64,000 bases of DNA, taken from contig JAIXMQ010000028.1 of NCBI GenBank assembly GCA_025716855.1, forward strand, positions 248,001 to 312,000, in the 5' to 3' direction. This document shows, in pieces, positions 49,303-59,059 of this stretch. The notes under the pieces were generated by a model. The model did not search any database, was not told the DNA's origin, and saw only the letters and a program-made list of their open reading frames with translations. Each line of letters begins with the position of its first letter. Position 1 is the first letter of the stretch. The position numbers and the translations under genes are program-made. This stretch comes from Pilaira anomala (lineage: Eukaryota > Mucoromycota > Mucoromycetes > Mucorales > Mucoraceae).

Positions 49303-50297
49303 ATGACCAGACCTAGCAGCACTCCCAATTATGCAAAGGACGAAAAGGAATACTTCTTGGACTTGATGATCCAGCTTATGCCTCGAGGTGCCAGAGAGTG
49401 GGACATGGTCACTGAGGCATTCAATAGGTACCAAAGAGAAAAAGAATCGGGTACGAGAGTGGAGCGCGCCACGGACTCTCTCAAGACGTTGTGGAGAACA
49501 TTAAGAGCGGTTAGAAAACCAACTGGTAATATAAATTCATAAGCTTAATATTAATAATAACTTACTTATCTTCTTTCTAACTATAGGAAGCACTCAACCT
49601 AGCGCTATTGTGCAAAAGGTGCGTCTTGCCAACGATGCTGTAAACCAACGAGTGGCAAGAATATCGATCGGTATCGAGGCGAACGTAGAGGAAGAAGACT
49701 TGCCGGCTTCAGACGATGAAGGTGCTGATGATGGGAGAGTTGGAGGGGAAGGTGGAAGCACCTTTCCAACTATTGGTAGCTTGGCGAGCCGCCCCGTTGA
49801 TGATGGTTCTCTTTTTGTTCCTCGCTCGTCGGCTACTACACCCCGTCCCCGAGAACAGCACGTCAGTGGCAACAGTCAGCTTGAGAGGTTGAATGAGACA
49901 ATCTCGGGTGTCTCGACGGCTCTCATTGAGAGCCTGAGAAGTAGAGAAAATCCTCCGGTAAATATTTGTTTCTTTGATAATTGTTGCATTGATATTTATT
50001 TGTGTTCCTGATATGTTTATGTTATATTCTAATAGGTCCCTCAACAAGACCCTTCTTCGTTGAAGGAAGAGATACTTGGAGAAGTTCGCTCCATGCTCTT
50101 TAGCGATGAGTTTGCAAATGTAAGTTACAGAACTAGAATCGACGCGTGTTATTATGCATTCGTTTACTTAATGACCTTTTTTTTAAACTTACATGTAGTT
50201 CTTGCGAACATCAGGAAGCCAACAAGAGCAAGAAAGGGATACGGAGGTGGACTCTGAGGTGGAGGGGGAGCCTCACAAACGTCAAAGACAACAATAA
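49303..50297 (+). CDS. Harbinger partner protein, Myb/SANT-like DNA-binding
   Basis: Four exons: 49303-49525, 49587-49957, 50036-50119 and 50199-50297. The N-terminus is a trihelix/Myb-SANT-like domain with spaced tryptophans: DLMIQLMPRGAREWDMVTEA, then SLKTLWRTLRAVRKPTG. The middle is acidic (EEEDLPASDDEGADDG) and Ser-rich, and the C-terminus is charged, ending HKRQRQQ. In PIF/Harbinger elements such a second protein binds the ends and imports the transposase into the nucleus; that role here follows from position inside the element. Divergent from the transposase with about 280 bp between the starts, so the internal region is their shared promoter. Confidence 0.88.
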
Positions 50298-50348
50298 AGA
50301 TTTTTTTTTATTTTAATTTTTTTTTTTTTTTTTTACTCACTTTTTTAA

Positions 50349-50423
50349 AAATCTAACGAGGGGGGGGGAGGGGGGTTGTTAGATTTGGCTGGGAAGTGAG
50401 TAGATTTTGGGTAGTTTACTCAC
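50349..50423 (+). repeat. G-rich hairpin and second inverted repeat near the right transposon end
   Basis: AAATCTAAC (50349-50357) pairs with GTTAGATTT (50378-50386) around a loop made almost only of G (G runs interrupted by one A). Next to it GTGAGTA (50396-50402) pairs with TACTCAC (50417-50423), followed by a C7 run. Both lie inside the element. Confidence 0.7.
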
Positions 50424-50481
50424 TCCCCCCCTTGAGTTTAAATTTGAAATTTATTTAAAAAACCGATCTAAACACTTTTTT

Positions 50482-50508
50482 TTTAAACATGAATTTTGGA
50501 AGTCGTCC
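50482..50508 (-). repeat. Right terminal inverted repeat of the Harbinger element
   Basis: 27 bp, exact inverted match of 47657-47683; the AAT that follows (50509-50511) matches the AAT before the left end. Confidence 0.95.
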
Positions 50509-50511
50509 AAT

Positions 50512-51638
50512 ATCAATAGCAGTCATGGTACATTAAAGTGATACACGAATCATTACCAAGCAAGGTTAGAGTATATGTGTGAGGGAGCCGGAAAACCGAA
50601 AAAAAAAGCATAATTTAAAGTTCTATTAAATACATATTCTAGAATATGCCTTTTTATCGTTCCCACTTCTCATAGATTAATAAACTAAAACATAAAAATC
50701 TGCTTTGAAAGATACTTGCTAATATATATCAGAGCACACGATTGAATTAATTTAAAACATTTATAGCATGTTCTTTTTGTTTTCAATAAAAAAAAAGGGC
50801 CGATGTGTTCTTGTCATAGTACCTGGGAAAACACTTTTTGGTAACCAGAAAGTTTAATAGGAGCGTTAAAAATACTACACATCGCTTGAGGGATTTTGAT
50901 TCGTTTACCGTTTATAACAAGCAGAAAATTTTGGATTTGTAAACTCTATCAGTTTCAAGTGTGGTTATATTCAGCAGATCACGCGCACATGTAACTTGAC
51001 TGTTTATAAAAATAAAATCAGTTCTTCTTTTTATTGCCTAGACCTCGTTGTATACTACAAATAAACAAGCACATAAGATACATCACTATTACAATGAGTT
51101 ATTTTTTTTTAAAAAAAAGACAAATGATGGTGAATTCTTGGGGCACCACAATCGGCACCACAAAAAAAACAGGCTTTTGACCTTTCTGGAATTCTTGACT
51201 GTGGCGTATATGAGTTTATGTAGTGCCTTTTGAGCTTTATGCATTATAACCAAAGGCTTAATACGGCTAATATTGTACTTATACTTTATCGACTGTATCA
51301 GTTCAAGTTTAGTTATAAATAAAGACTAATTGGTTTCTGCAAATGAAAGTCATATAATAAAAGAAAAAAAAAAGCCCACTGTGTGGTAAATATAAATAAT
51401 ATAATAAAAAACGGTCTAAATGTTAAGGTAGATAATAATAAAAATCTAGCTGTAAAAAATGGCGTAATCTCGTGGGCAATTCTGAGGGAAACTTATTGGA
51501 TGATACATAGAGACAAGACACTTTAACAAAAAAGAATGGTTTTATTTATGTATATGTATATCACAACATGTCAAAGGAAAATAAGTTTAATATGGACTTT
51601 TTGTTTATTACCTTTTTTTTTATTATTATAATAATTAT
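50512..51638. other. Intergenic region right of the transposon
   Basis: AT-rich and without a supported gene. It contains one copy of a dispersed repeat (51121-51345, listed separately). Confidence 0.5.
51121..51345 (+). repeat. Decayed copy A of an unknown dispersed gene or element (3' end)
   Basis: The stretch from GGTGAATTCTTGGGGCACCA through TTGACTGTGGCGTATATG, GCCTTTTGAGCTTTATGCAT, TTGTACTTATACTTTATC and ATAAAGACTAATTGGTTT matches, in order, the reverse complement of 57435-57650. Similarity covers the end of a coding frame plus the 3' flank. In this copy the frame has a stop where the partner reads Trp (ESMWCLLSL), so it is a relic. Confidence 0.75.
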
Positions 51639-51836
51639 TTAAAAAAAAGTTACTAGTGCTTTAGCCTTTACAATCCGGAAAGAAAAAGTTTCTGAATTCA
51701 AAGTTTCCCAAGACAAACCACGAGGAGGTCCACTAGCTGAAGTCTCAAAAATAAGAATGCAACGGATAAGTACAACAACACAACAATCAATGATAATATT
51801 TTTCTTAGAGATGACTACCAAGGTAAGAACCATCAA
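51639..51836 (-). pseudogene. Candidate terminal exon of a small membrane protein
   Basis: A minus-strand frame beginning MVLTLVVISKKNIIIDCCVV and ending SFRIVKAKALVTFF, with one hydrophobic stretch and a Ser/Gly/Pro-rich tail. Its first part lies inside a tandem-duplicated segment, and the second copy (52000-52209) carries a corresponding but diverged reading (MVLISVDVISKESIMIKG). I cannot link it to an upstream exon with certainty. Function unknown. Confidence 0.2.
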
Positions 51837-52209
51837 TCCAACTCTCCCTTCGATATTCGTATGGTTTTACGTGCCATTACACCCAGGATTAAACTGCACG
51901 AACCGCTCGTAAACGAGGACGGAAGAGAAGGAGACAGGACTTACCAAGATAGAACATACTCGCCAAAAAATAGAATCACTAACTGCTGCGGTGTTGTGGC
52001 AACAATCAACCTTTGATCATAATACTTTCCTTTGAGATGACATCTACCGAGATGAGAACCATCAATCCAACTCTCCCTACGATATCCGTATGGTTTTACG
52101 TGCCATTACACCCAGGATTGAACTGCACGAACCGCTCGTAAACGAGGACGGAAGAGAAGGAGACAGGACCCATCAAGATAGAGCATACTCGCCAGAAAAT
52201 AGAATTCAC
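51781..52209. repeat. Direct tandem duplication, about 200 bp units
   Basis: 51781-51979 and 52000-52209 are highly similar throughout (ACAATCAA ... CATCAATCCAACTCTCCC ... TGGTTTTACGTGCCATTACA ... GGAAGAGAAGGAGACAGGAC ... TACTCGCCA). Differences are mainly point changes and small gaps. Confidence 0.9.
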
Positions 52210-52249
52210 AAAACTTGATCATTGCTTTTACAAACCCGTTGCATTGCTG

Positions 52250-52469
52250 AAACTGTTAGAAACTGCTTGGAAACATAATATATATAAAAAAAAAAATGAC
52301 TTACCATCATAACAACAACCGTTTTGTCCTTTTGATTTCAAGTTCCAGCAGACTACAAATAGCAATATTTCTAAAATGAGTGTTAGAAACTGTTAGAAAC
52401 TGTTTAGAAACATAATATATATAAAATAAAATAAAATAAAGAGTAACTTACCATCATAACAACAACAAC
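52250..52469. repeat. Second direct duplication carrying an exon-intron junction
   Basis: 52250-52319 and 52388-52469 share GAAACTGTTAGAAACTG, AACATAATATATATAAAA and CTTACCATCATAACAACAAC. On the minus strand the last motif reads GTTGTTGTTATGATG|GTAAG, an exon end plus donor, so the unit is a duplicated exon/intron border. Confidence 0.85.
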
Positions 52470-52691
52470 TAAAGCAGCACCAGTATTAGTCAGAGCAATA
52501 CCTATCATAGCAACACCTGTCATAGCAGCACCTGTCATAGCAACACCACCAGCCATAACAATAACTGGTAACACTAATAAACAAACACCCGGTGATGACA
52601 GCAGAAAATCGATACTATGGCACCATATTAACTGTATCACAAATAGAACAAGATACCCGACAAAAGAAACCCAGAAGCAACTGGTATTCAA
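52353..52691 (-). pseudogene. Small hydrophobic protein gene, probably broken by the LINE insertion
   Basis: A minus-strand frame (WVSFVGYLVLFVIQLIW, then SPGVCLLVLPVIVMAGGVAM and TGAAMTGVAMIGIALTNTGA) ends at ATGATG|GTAAGT and can splice to a short exon reading KYCYL and a stop at 52353. The product would have about three TM segments and a GxAMxG repeat. The frame has no ATG at its start: it begins after a stop 30 bp upstream, and the LINE insertion (52728) lies immediately beyond, so an upstream exon was probably separated. Function unknown; a fragment of non-coding origin is also possible. Confidence 0.25.
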
Positions 52692-52712
52692 ATCTTTAAA
52701 TCTTTATGCAGC

Positions 52713-52727
52713 AATACACTTAACCTC
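52713..52727 (+). repeat. Left target-site duplication of the LINE
   Basis: AATACACTTAACCTC, repeated exactly at 54854-54868 directly after the poly(A) tail. Confidence 0.92.
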
Positions 52728-54853
52728 ACTATCAAGGAATTGGACTCTTACTTGATCAAGAAAAAGCTTATGACCGAGTAAATCCTCAATACCTATTTCA
52801 AGTTATGAGAAGACTAGGGTTTGATCAGCCATTTATTGATTGTATTGATAATTTTTTCTTTAGTAATCTCATTGAAGTCAACGTCAACGGGTATTTTACA
52901 TCCACGGTTAATCAGCATCGAGGGTTACGACAAGGAGATCCGTTATCACCAATTTTATTTAATATGGCTTTGGAACCACTTCTTATCGCTATACAACATG
53001 ACGATGCCATCATTGGGTACCAATATGACTACAACGGGTTTCAAAATCGAATCAAAACTATAGCTTACGCGGATGACATCTGCGTAATACTTAACACACA
53101 GGATGATTTTCAAAGATTACACCAACATCTACAACAATATTCCGCTGTATCTAATGCTCAATTCAATCAGTCCAAAACCGAAGCTTTTTCCCTCAATGGA
53201 AAAAAAAATGAAGTTTGGGATCGTTATCTTCAGCAGAATAACATTTCCACCTATTACCACAAATTTACTTTAGAACCTTTTCGATATCTCGGATTTTATA
53301 TGGTGTACACCACTAAGCAGAGAAATATAATCCAAGACAAGCTAATTAATATCGTCATAAAGCAGATCAAGCTATATTCTACGAGGAACCTTTCACTGCG
53401 AGGTCGCGCAACAGTAGCCAACACACTAATCATGACAAAAGTTTGGTACTCTTTACGGTTACTTCAACCTACTCAAGCCTTTTTACATAAGCTCCAGACA
53501 ATTATTTACAATTATGTTTGGCAAAAAAAGCGACCAATGGTATCATTTTCACAACTAAGTTTACCCCTTTCTAATGGTGGTGTTGGACTATTACTACCAG
53601 TGACGCAACATCTAGTATTACAAATGCGACATCTTCATCATGTCTTTTATCAGTCCAATTCGTCAGAACTTGTTCGGCCTTTTTTCAAGTATCATATGTC
53701 TCTGATTACCCCAGCACCATTGTCCCCGGAAATGTCTTTCTTTATCCCTGAATGGCGTAACCATCCGCTCAATCACCCAACCTCCATTATCCATGCCTGT
53801 TACCGTGCTTTTGATCACTTTAATATCAAATTGGATTTCTCACAGTGCACTATCAGCACTTTATTACAGCTCCCGTTACCTTATTTCTTTAGTAGCTATC
53901 CTTCTGACCATTGGTTGCATCGACATCCCAAATTTCCTGCTTATAAATTTTTTGTTTATGATACACTGACTCGTCGCCTACGACTCCAGGTTGAAACTGA
54001 ATATACTCTCAAACCAAATCTATGTCGCAAACTAAAAAAAGAAATCTTGGAACTTCGAACGGTGAAATTACATCCATACATATTTGATCATATTGTAGAA
54101 AACGTCGATGAAGCAACTCAACTTATATTCAACTCTTCTGGCCTTGTCACCCAAGTGAAAAGTAATGTGTTATGGATGAAATACGCCTCTCGCATATATC
54201 GAACCCTGAATACTGACGGACCCAGCTCTCTTTTCGCTCCCATATCCGAGAAAGCATTCAAAGTCTTTTGGTCACTTCCTCTTCTACTTCATGTCCGATC
54301 CCACTGGTACAGAGTTATCTCGAAGAAACTGCCCACGGCTAAATATCTACAAAAAATTGGTACTGTCTCTAATATAACCTGCCGATTATGCAATTCACCT
54401 GAAGACAGCCTTGATCATTTTATTGTGCAATGTCCTAAAAAGAACTTTATTTGGACCACCATACTCAGTTATCACTATCCGACTTTTTCTTTTACCAACA
54501 TTGATATTCTTAATGCATTATACTCAATACAGTCCCCTTTTCATTATCGGTCAAATCTGTACCTTCCTTTCTTTGTCATCGTCTCAACTACACAGTTCTA
54601 CATTTGGAATGCATTCTGGCAACTAATAATCAAGGATACTCCTTTTCTTACTGAATCAATCATTAACACTATCAATCGACAAGTCCATATTCTATTGAAT
54701 GGGTGTACCGAATAATAATTTTATATAGTTTTATATCATCCTTCCCCTTCTCTTTTTTCCCTTATACATACCATATTTTATATCAAGTCCCACCTCTACG
54801 AGTATGTGTGACTATCAAGTTTAATAAAAAAAACTTAATTTACAAAAAAAAAA
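52728..54853 (+). mobile_element. 5'-truncated LINE (non-LTR retrotransposon) insertion
   Basis: The element starts abruptly inside the reverse transcriptase, and the frame is open from 52730 to the stop at 54715 with no ATG needed. Motif A reads GLLLDQEKAYDRVNPQYL, the next block HRGLRQGDPLSPILFN, and the catalytic centre AYADD (IKTIAYADDICVIL). The thumb region and a C-terminal zinc-binding zf-RVT-like block (CRLCNSPEDSLDHFIVQC) follow. A 3' UTR of about 120 bp contains AATAAA and ends in a poly(A) tract. Perfect 15-bp duplications flank it. No endonuclease domain is present, as expected from 5' truncation by target-primed reverse transcription. The intact frame argues for a young insertion; the copy itself cannot be autonomous. 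Confidence 0.95.
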
Positions 54854-54868
54854 AATACACTTAACCTC
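54854..54868 (+). repeat. Right target-site duplication of the LINE
   Basis: Second copy of AATACACTTAACCTC; the first one or two A could belong to the tail, so the duplication is 14-15 bp. Confidence 0.9.
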
Positions 54869-57434
54869 CCAGAAGTAAACTTCTAGGACCAGGAACTATC
54901 CCATGGTAAGTTAATTACAGATGAAGAATAAAGAAATGTCGAGATGTATACTAATCTGCAAGTAGAGAACTAATGCATTACACTTCGAGAAGTGCTGATT
55001 GCGGCATGTCAAAACATTGTAAATGTTCCACGGTAAGAAAACCGCTACATTCGCATCACAATCAAACAATAGAACACCATACTTTGCAAAAGAAAAGATA
55101 ATGATGGGTATAAAAGGAGGAACAACAGGGTTATTTTGTATATTTTTTTTTATTCGTTTCTTGATGATGACGTTTCCAAAAAAAAAATTATGATAAAAAA
55201 AAAAGTGTGTCACAAAAAAAAAACCACAGAGACTGAAGCGCTGTAGAAACAGAATTTATTATTATCTCACCTTAACATAAACGTAAAGGCTTTATTATTT
55301 TCAAACTAATTTGTAGTTACAGTCTTTGGTCAGATTGAAAGTTTAATTGAGCTCCATGGAGTGAATTTAAAAGTAGGTAAAGAGCAGCAGTGGAAATATT
55401 ATTACTCTATATTATGTATAAAAAGAGGATATCTTTCAATTAACGAGTGTGTAAACACAACTATAACATTACTTTTGATTTGTGGTTTTATGTAAGCGTA
55501 TTATCAACAAGTTATCTTTGTAGGATTATCCGTCTTTATATTTATATATATATACATATAGACAAAGACAGAAAAATAAAGAACATCGTGTATATATTAT
55601 TTGCCACCTTTTCTTCTTCTTTTTCGTATACCTTAGTATAAAGCGAAATGAGTTTAATGTGCTTCTACAGTTAGTGTTAGTTACTATTCGATAATTTTTT
55701 TTATATATCTAGTTGGGCTCGCTTGTTGACTGAATGTTTGATAATTAGTTCGAATGGAATTAGCAACTACCAGTATAGCTTCATTATCCTGTATTCTAAA
55801 AGAGACTTACGATGTGGTAAATACCATTCTTTTCTTTTTTAGTTTAAATATTCAGAGAGAAATAGTATGACAGTGAGGACATTTTTAATCATTATGAATA
55901 AGGATGGGTAAGACAACAAGAAGCTCCTCCTTTACTCGGATAATAAGGCCTGCTCGTCATCTATGCTCCGTACTTAATTATTTAACTATCATCCTTCATA
56001 GGTAAGGAAAAGTTTGTTGTGTATTCAGAATAAAACGAGTGTACTTTACCGAGAGGGAATAGTCTTATTTTTGTAGTGTTTATGCTTGAGATGCCATGCG
56101 ATTTTTTGATAGATACTTAGAGAAAACAGAGAATCCTTGGGTATTTAGCAAATAATCCACGCCAATTTAGTTTGGTGTAATAAGTATATAGATACATTTC
56201 GTTGCATGATCCAATTTTAGTTCCTGAAGTATGCAGGTATCATATTCCAGAGTAGACAAATACTTATAAGGGCTAATTATATTCTCTTAAGAAATATGCA
56301 TAACGCTGATTACAATAGCTTGCTTTTCATATTTATATGATACAAATTGTGCTTTGATTATTTGTTCTAAACCGGTCCACATTGCGATAACCCCATTGAT
56401 GTTTTACATGAAAAAAACTACTTACATGAAGTTTGTTATACATATTCCATATTAATTAGTTCTCTACTACATAACTGTTGAAGAAATAGTGCAGCTGCTA
56501 TATTATATATAGTGGCGACATAATCTACCTTTATTCAAGTATCTATTTCAAATATCTCATCCAAATCTCTTGCGTCAAATCGAATAGTAGTTGAGGCCTT
56601 ACATCACTAGAATAATTGATGCAGAAAACAGCAGTAGTTGCATTGTTGCAATAAATTTGTATTAATTTACCTTGATGTCGTTGATTTCGTACAATATAAT
56701 AAATAAATAACTTTAGATAGTCTATATTATGTTGTTGTAATCGATTTTCTTGATTTCAAGTGTCAAAAGATAGTTTTCAGTCCATCAATTATACCCAAAC
56801 TGTCATAGATGATTCCGTATATAGTTTGAGATGATGATTTTCTTAGGATAAAAGAATAAGATTAATTCATTGTTGTAAATGTTGAATCCATCATTGCAGA
56901 ATACAGTTAACGGATGAGTGTTGATGGTTCTGTAGATAATTTTTGCTGAACCGTCTAGTATGTTGCCTTGCAAAAATTACTTCCAGAGAAGTTATTAATG
57001 CCTTTCCAATAAAAAATGCTAACGCTGTTAGTTTTAGAATAGTTTGATGTAATATTTTTAAGTTGTACAGCGTATGTCTCATATTTTGTTGGTAGATTAC
57101 TATGAGGGTCATATTTTTCTTTATTGATGAGAAAACCAAGACGATAAATTGCGGTTGAAGGAGTTACTTATTGTTATATTTGGCAAGATATGCGTTATTA
57201 TATTTGGCACGATATTCTTAAATGTATACACCTTCATATTCTTTAATTTATACAGCACAATTTTATTTAATTTTTACGACATCATATTCATCAAGTTATA
57301 CGACACGAATTTTCAAAAAACAACTGGTCATCAGAGTAACTATAAAATTGTTTTTTTATTATATGCTTATCTTAGCCACATAGCGATGGACTTTTTTCTT
57401 TCTTTCTTTCTTTCTTTTATTGTATGTCTTTAAT
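54869..57434. other. 2.6 kb intergenic region
   Basis: No supported gene. Minus-strand frames at 54911-55213 (VVPPFIPIIIFSFAKYGVLL) and 56891-57139 (RHTLYNLKILHQTILKLTAL) look faintly protein-like and may be relics. Two direct copies of TTATATTTGGCAAGATA-like sequence occur at about 57174-57215, and (TTTC)n at 57396-57417. Confidence 0.5.
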
Positions 57435-58022
57435 TCATTGCAAAACCAATTAGTTTTTATTTATAAACAAACTTGAACTGATGCGATTAATAAAGTGTAA
57501 GTACAATTTTAGCTCTATGAGTCCTTTACTTAATGCATAAGCTCAAAAGGCACCACATAGATTCATCTACACCACAGTCAGGAACTCCAAAGGCCTGCGT
57601 CACAAATCGCTTTTTTTTTGTGGTGCCCCGAGAATTCACCAAGTAAGAAAAGACTTGCAATATTTCTAAAGTACACTCTTGAGTTGGAAGGTGTTTGCTC
57701 TGTAATAGTTTATTATGTATTTTGATATCATTAATACGTGTTAAAATCTTATTACTTTCAAACCAAGGTGTTGTTACGCTGTCTTTTGTCGATTTAATTT
57801 TTTGTGAAATGTACGGCATGCCGTATTTTTAAAAAATATTTATAATTCGATTGTATAAGTCTTTGGGTGCAACTGTTCATGTGTCCGTTTCATGTCGCTT
57901 TGCGTTTTATTTTGGATCAAATTTAAGGTTTGTAAGATTTTATTAAAGGAATTTTTTTCAAGTGTAATTTTTGGGGGTTGATTGTATTCCCAATTTAAGC
58001 CAATCAAAAATAAACAACCCAT
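57435..58022 (-). pseudogene. Copy B of the unknown dispersed gene, interrupted
   Basis: Two minus-strand frames: MGCLFLIGLNWEYNQPPKIT ... HPKTYTIEL (58022-57840), then, after a stop and without a visible intron, MPYISQKIKSTKDSVTTPWF ... VTQAFGVPDCGVDESMWCLL ending SLCIK (57819-57526). Composition is clearly protein-like, with many Lys, Asn and Thr. Together they look like one gene of at least 155 codons broken by a stop or frameshift. Its last 30 codons and about 100 bp of 3' flank match copy A at 51121-51345. I recognise no domain. The upstream end lies only 55 bp from the divergent SDF2 start. Confidence 0.5.
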
Positions 58023-58077
58023 TTACAAACACCTTTTATCTAAATTCTTTACGTTTTTTACTTAACTTTTTAAAAAG

Positions 58078-58965
58078 ATGAAATTTCCAACAGTCTTATT
58101 GAATTTAGCCTTCATTCCTGCCTTGTTTGCTGCTTCTAACATACCTGAAATTGAAGACGGTAAAACTTATAGCATAATTAAACTGACTTACACTAACTCA
58201 AAAAAAAAAAGGGTTCGAACATGTCACTTGTGGAAGTATCATCAAACTCACAAGTAAAACTAGCGGATACAAATTACATTCTCATGGTGTTACTTATGGT
58301 AATGTCCTGACAACAATCATAAAATTTAAGCTAACACATTCTCTTTGTATAATAGGTAGTGGCTCAGGACAGCAATCTGTTACTGGATTCCCTGAAGCAG
58401 ATGACGGGAATAGTTTTTGGATTGTAGAAGCTGCTTCTGGATACAAGTGTAAAAGAGGGTAAATTAAGAAGAAGAAGACGAAAAAACACTATATTTATAA
58501 ACGAAAGACTAAACTACAAACAACATGTAGAGACACAGTGCCTTGTGGATCATCTATTCGATTAAAGCATTCCAATACACAAGGATACCTCCACAGTCAC
58601 CATCACCAATCACCTCTCTCAAAGCAACAAGAAGTGAGCTGTTATGACGGTAAAGATAGTGGAGATAATTGGAAAGTTATGTGTTCAGATGGAAAGACAT
58701 GGCTTCGTGAAAAGACTGTTCAATTAGTTCATGAGGATACAGGAGCTTATTTGAGTTCCTTTACAAGTTATACATTTGGACATCCTATCCCAGGGCAGTT
58801 AGAAGTTGCTGGTTCCAAAAGTAGTTCAAAGAATTCACAATGGATTGCACAGGTACAGTGTATAATTGCATAATGCATGGTTTTTTTTTTTTTTTTTTTT
58901 TGCTTATTTTTTTTTTTTTTATTATACAGGAAGGTGTTTATTTTGCAGCTGCATCAAAACAATAG
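58078..58965 (+). CDS. SDF2-like MIR-domain protein (ER lumen)
   Basis: Signal peptide MKFPTVLLNLAFIPALFAAS, then five short exons. Three MIR repeats follow: FEHVTCGSIIKLTSKTSGYK with LHSHGVTYGSGSGQQSVTGF, then PCGSSIRLKHSNTQGYLHSH with HQSPLSKQQEVSCYDG, and LREKTVQLVHEDTGAYLSSF with GHPIPGQLEVAG. This is the SDF2/SDF2L1 plan, an ER-luminal beta-trefoil that works with Hsp40/BiP chaperones and is related to the MIR domain of protein O-mannosyltransferases. It ends AAASKQ, without a canonical HDEL/KDEL signal, so retention must come through a partner. The last exon is short, after a T-tract intron. Confidence 0.92.
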
Positions 58966-59059
58966 AAATCTATAAAAAAAGACATTATGATAAAAAAAAA
59001 AGATGAAATGTGTACGAAATATTTTCTTTAGTTGTTGTTGTTGTTGTTGTTGTTACTGT

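Larger units (their letters stand above)
47657..50508. mobile_element. Intact PIF/Harbinger DNA transposon
   Basis: 2,852 bp bounded by perfect 27-bp terminal inverted repeats (47657-47683 and 50482-50508, outer end GGACGACTTCCAAAATTC). The repeats are flanked by a 3-bp direct repeat AAT (47654-47656 and 50509-50511), the target-duplication length of the PIF/Harbinger superfamily. Inside are the two genes this superfamily needs, in divergent orientation: a DDE transposase on the minus strand and a Myb/SANT-like DNA-binding protein on the plus strand. Both frames are open after removal of short introns. An extra partial copy of the repeat (47754-47770) and shared TTTACTCA subterminal motifs occur at both ends. 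Perfect repeats and open frames suggest recent activity. Confidence 0.93.

Noticed and set aside
47657..50508. Reading the transposon ends one base further out (TGGACG...) with no target duplication
   Set aside because: The extra T/A is explained by the AAT duplication on each side; GGACG... gives both a perfect repeat and a 3-bp duplication.
52805..54715. A stand-alone reverse-transcriptase gene starting at the ATG at 52805
   Set aside because: The frame is open upstream to the insertion point at 52730 and includes RT motif A, so the ATG is internal to a 5'-truncated LINE.
58205..58225. tRNA T-loop-like GGGTTCGAAC
   Set aside because: It lies at an acceptor/exon border of the SDF2 gene and no cloverleaf can be built around it.
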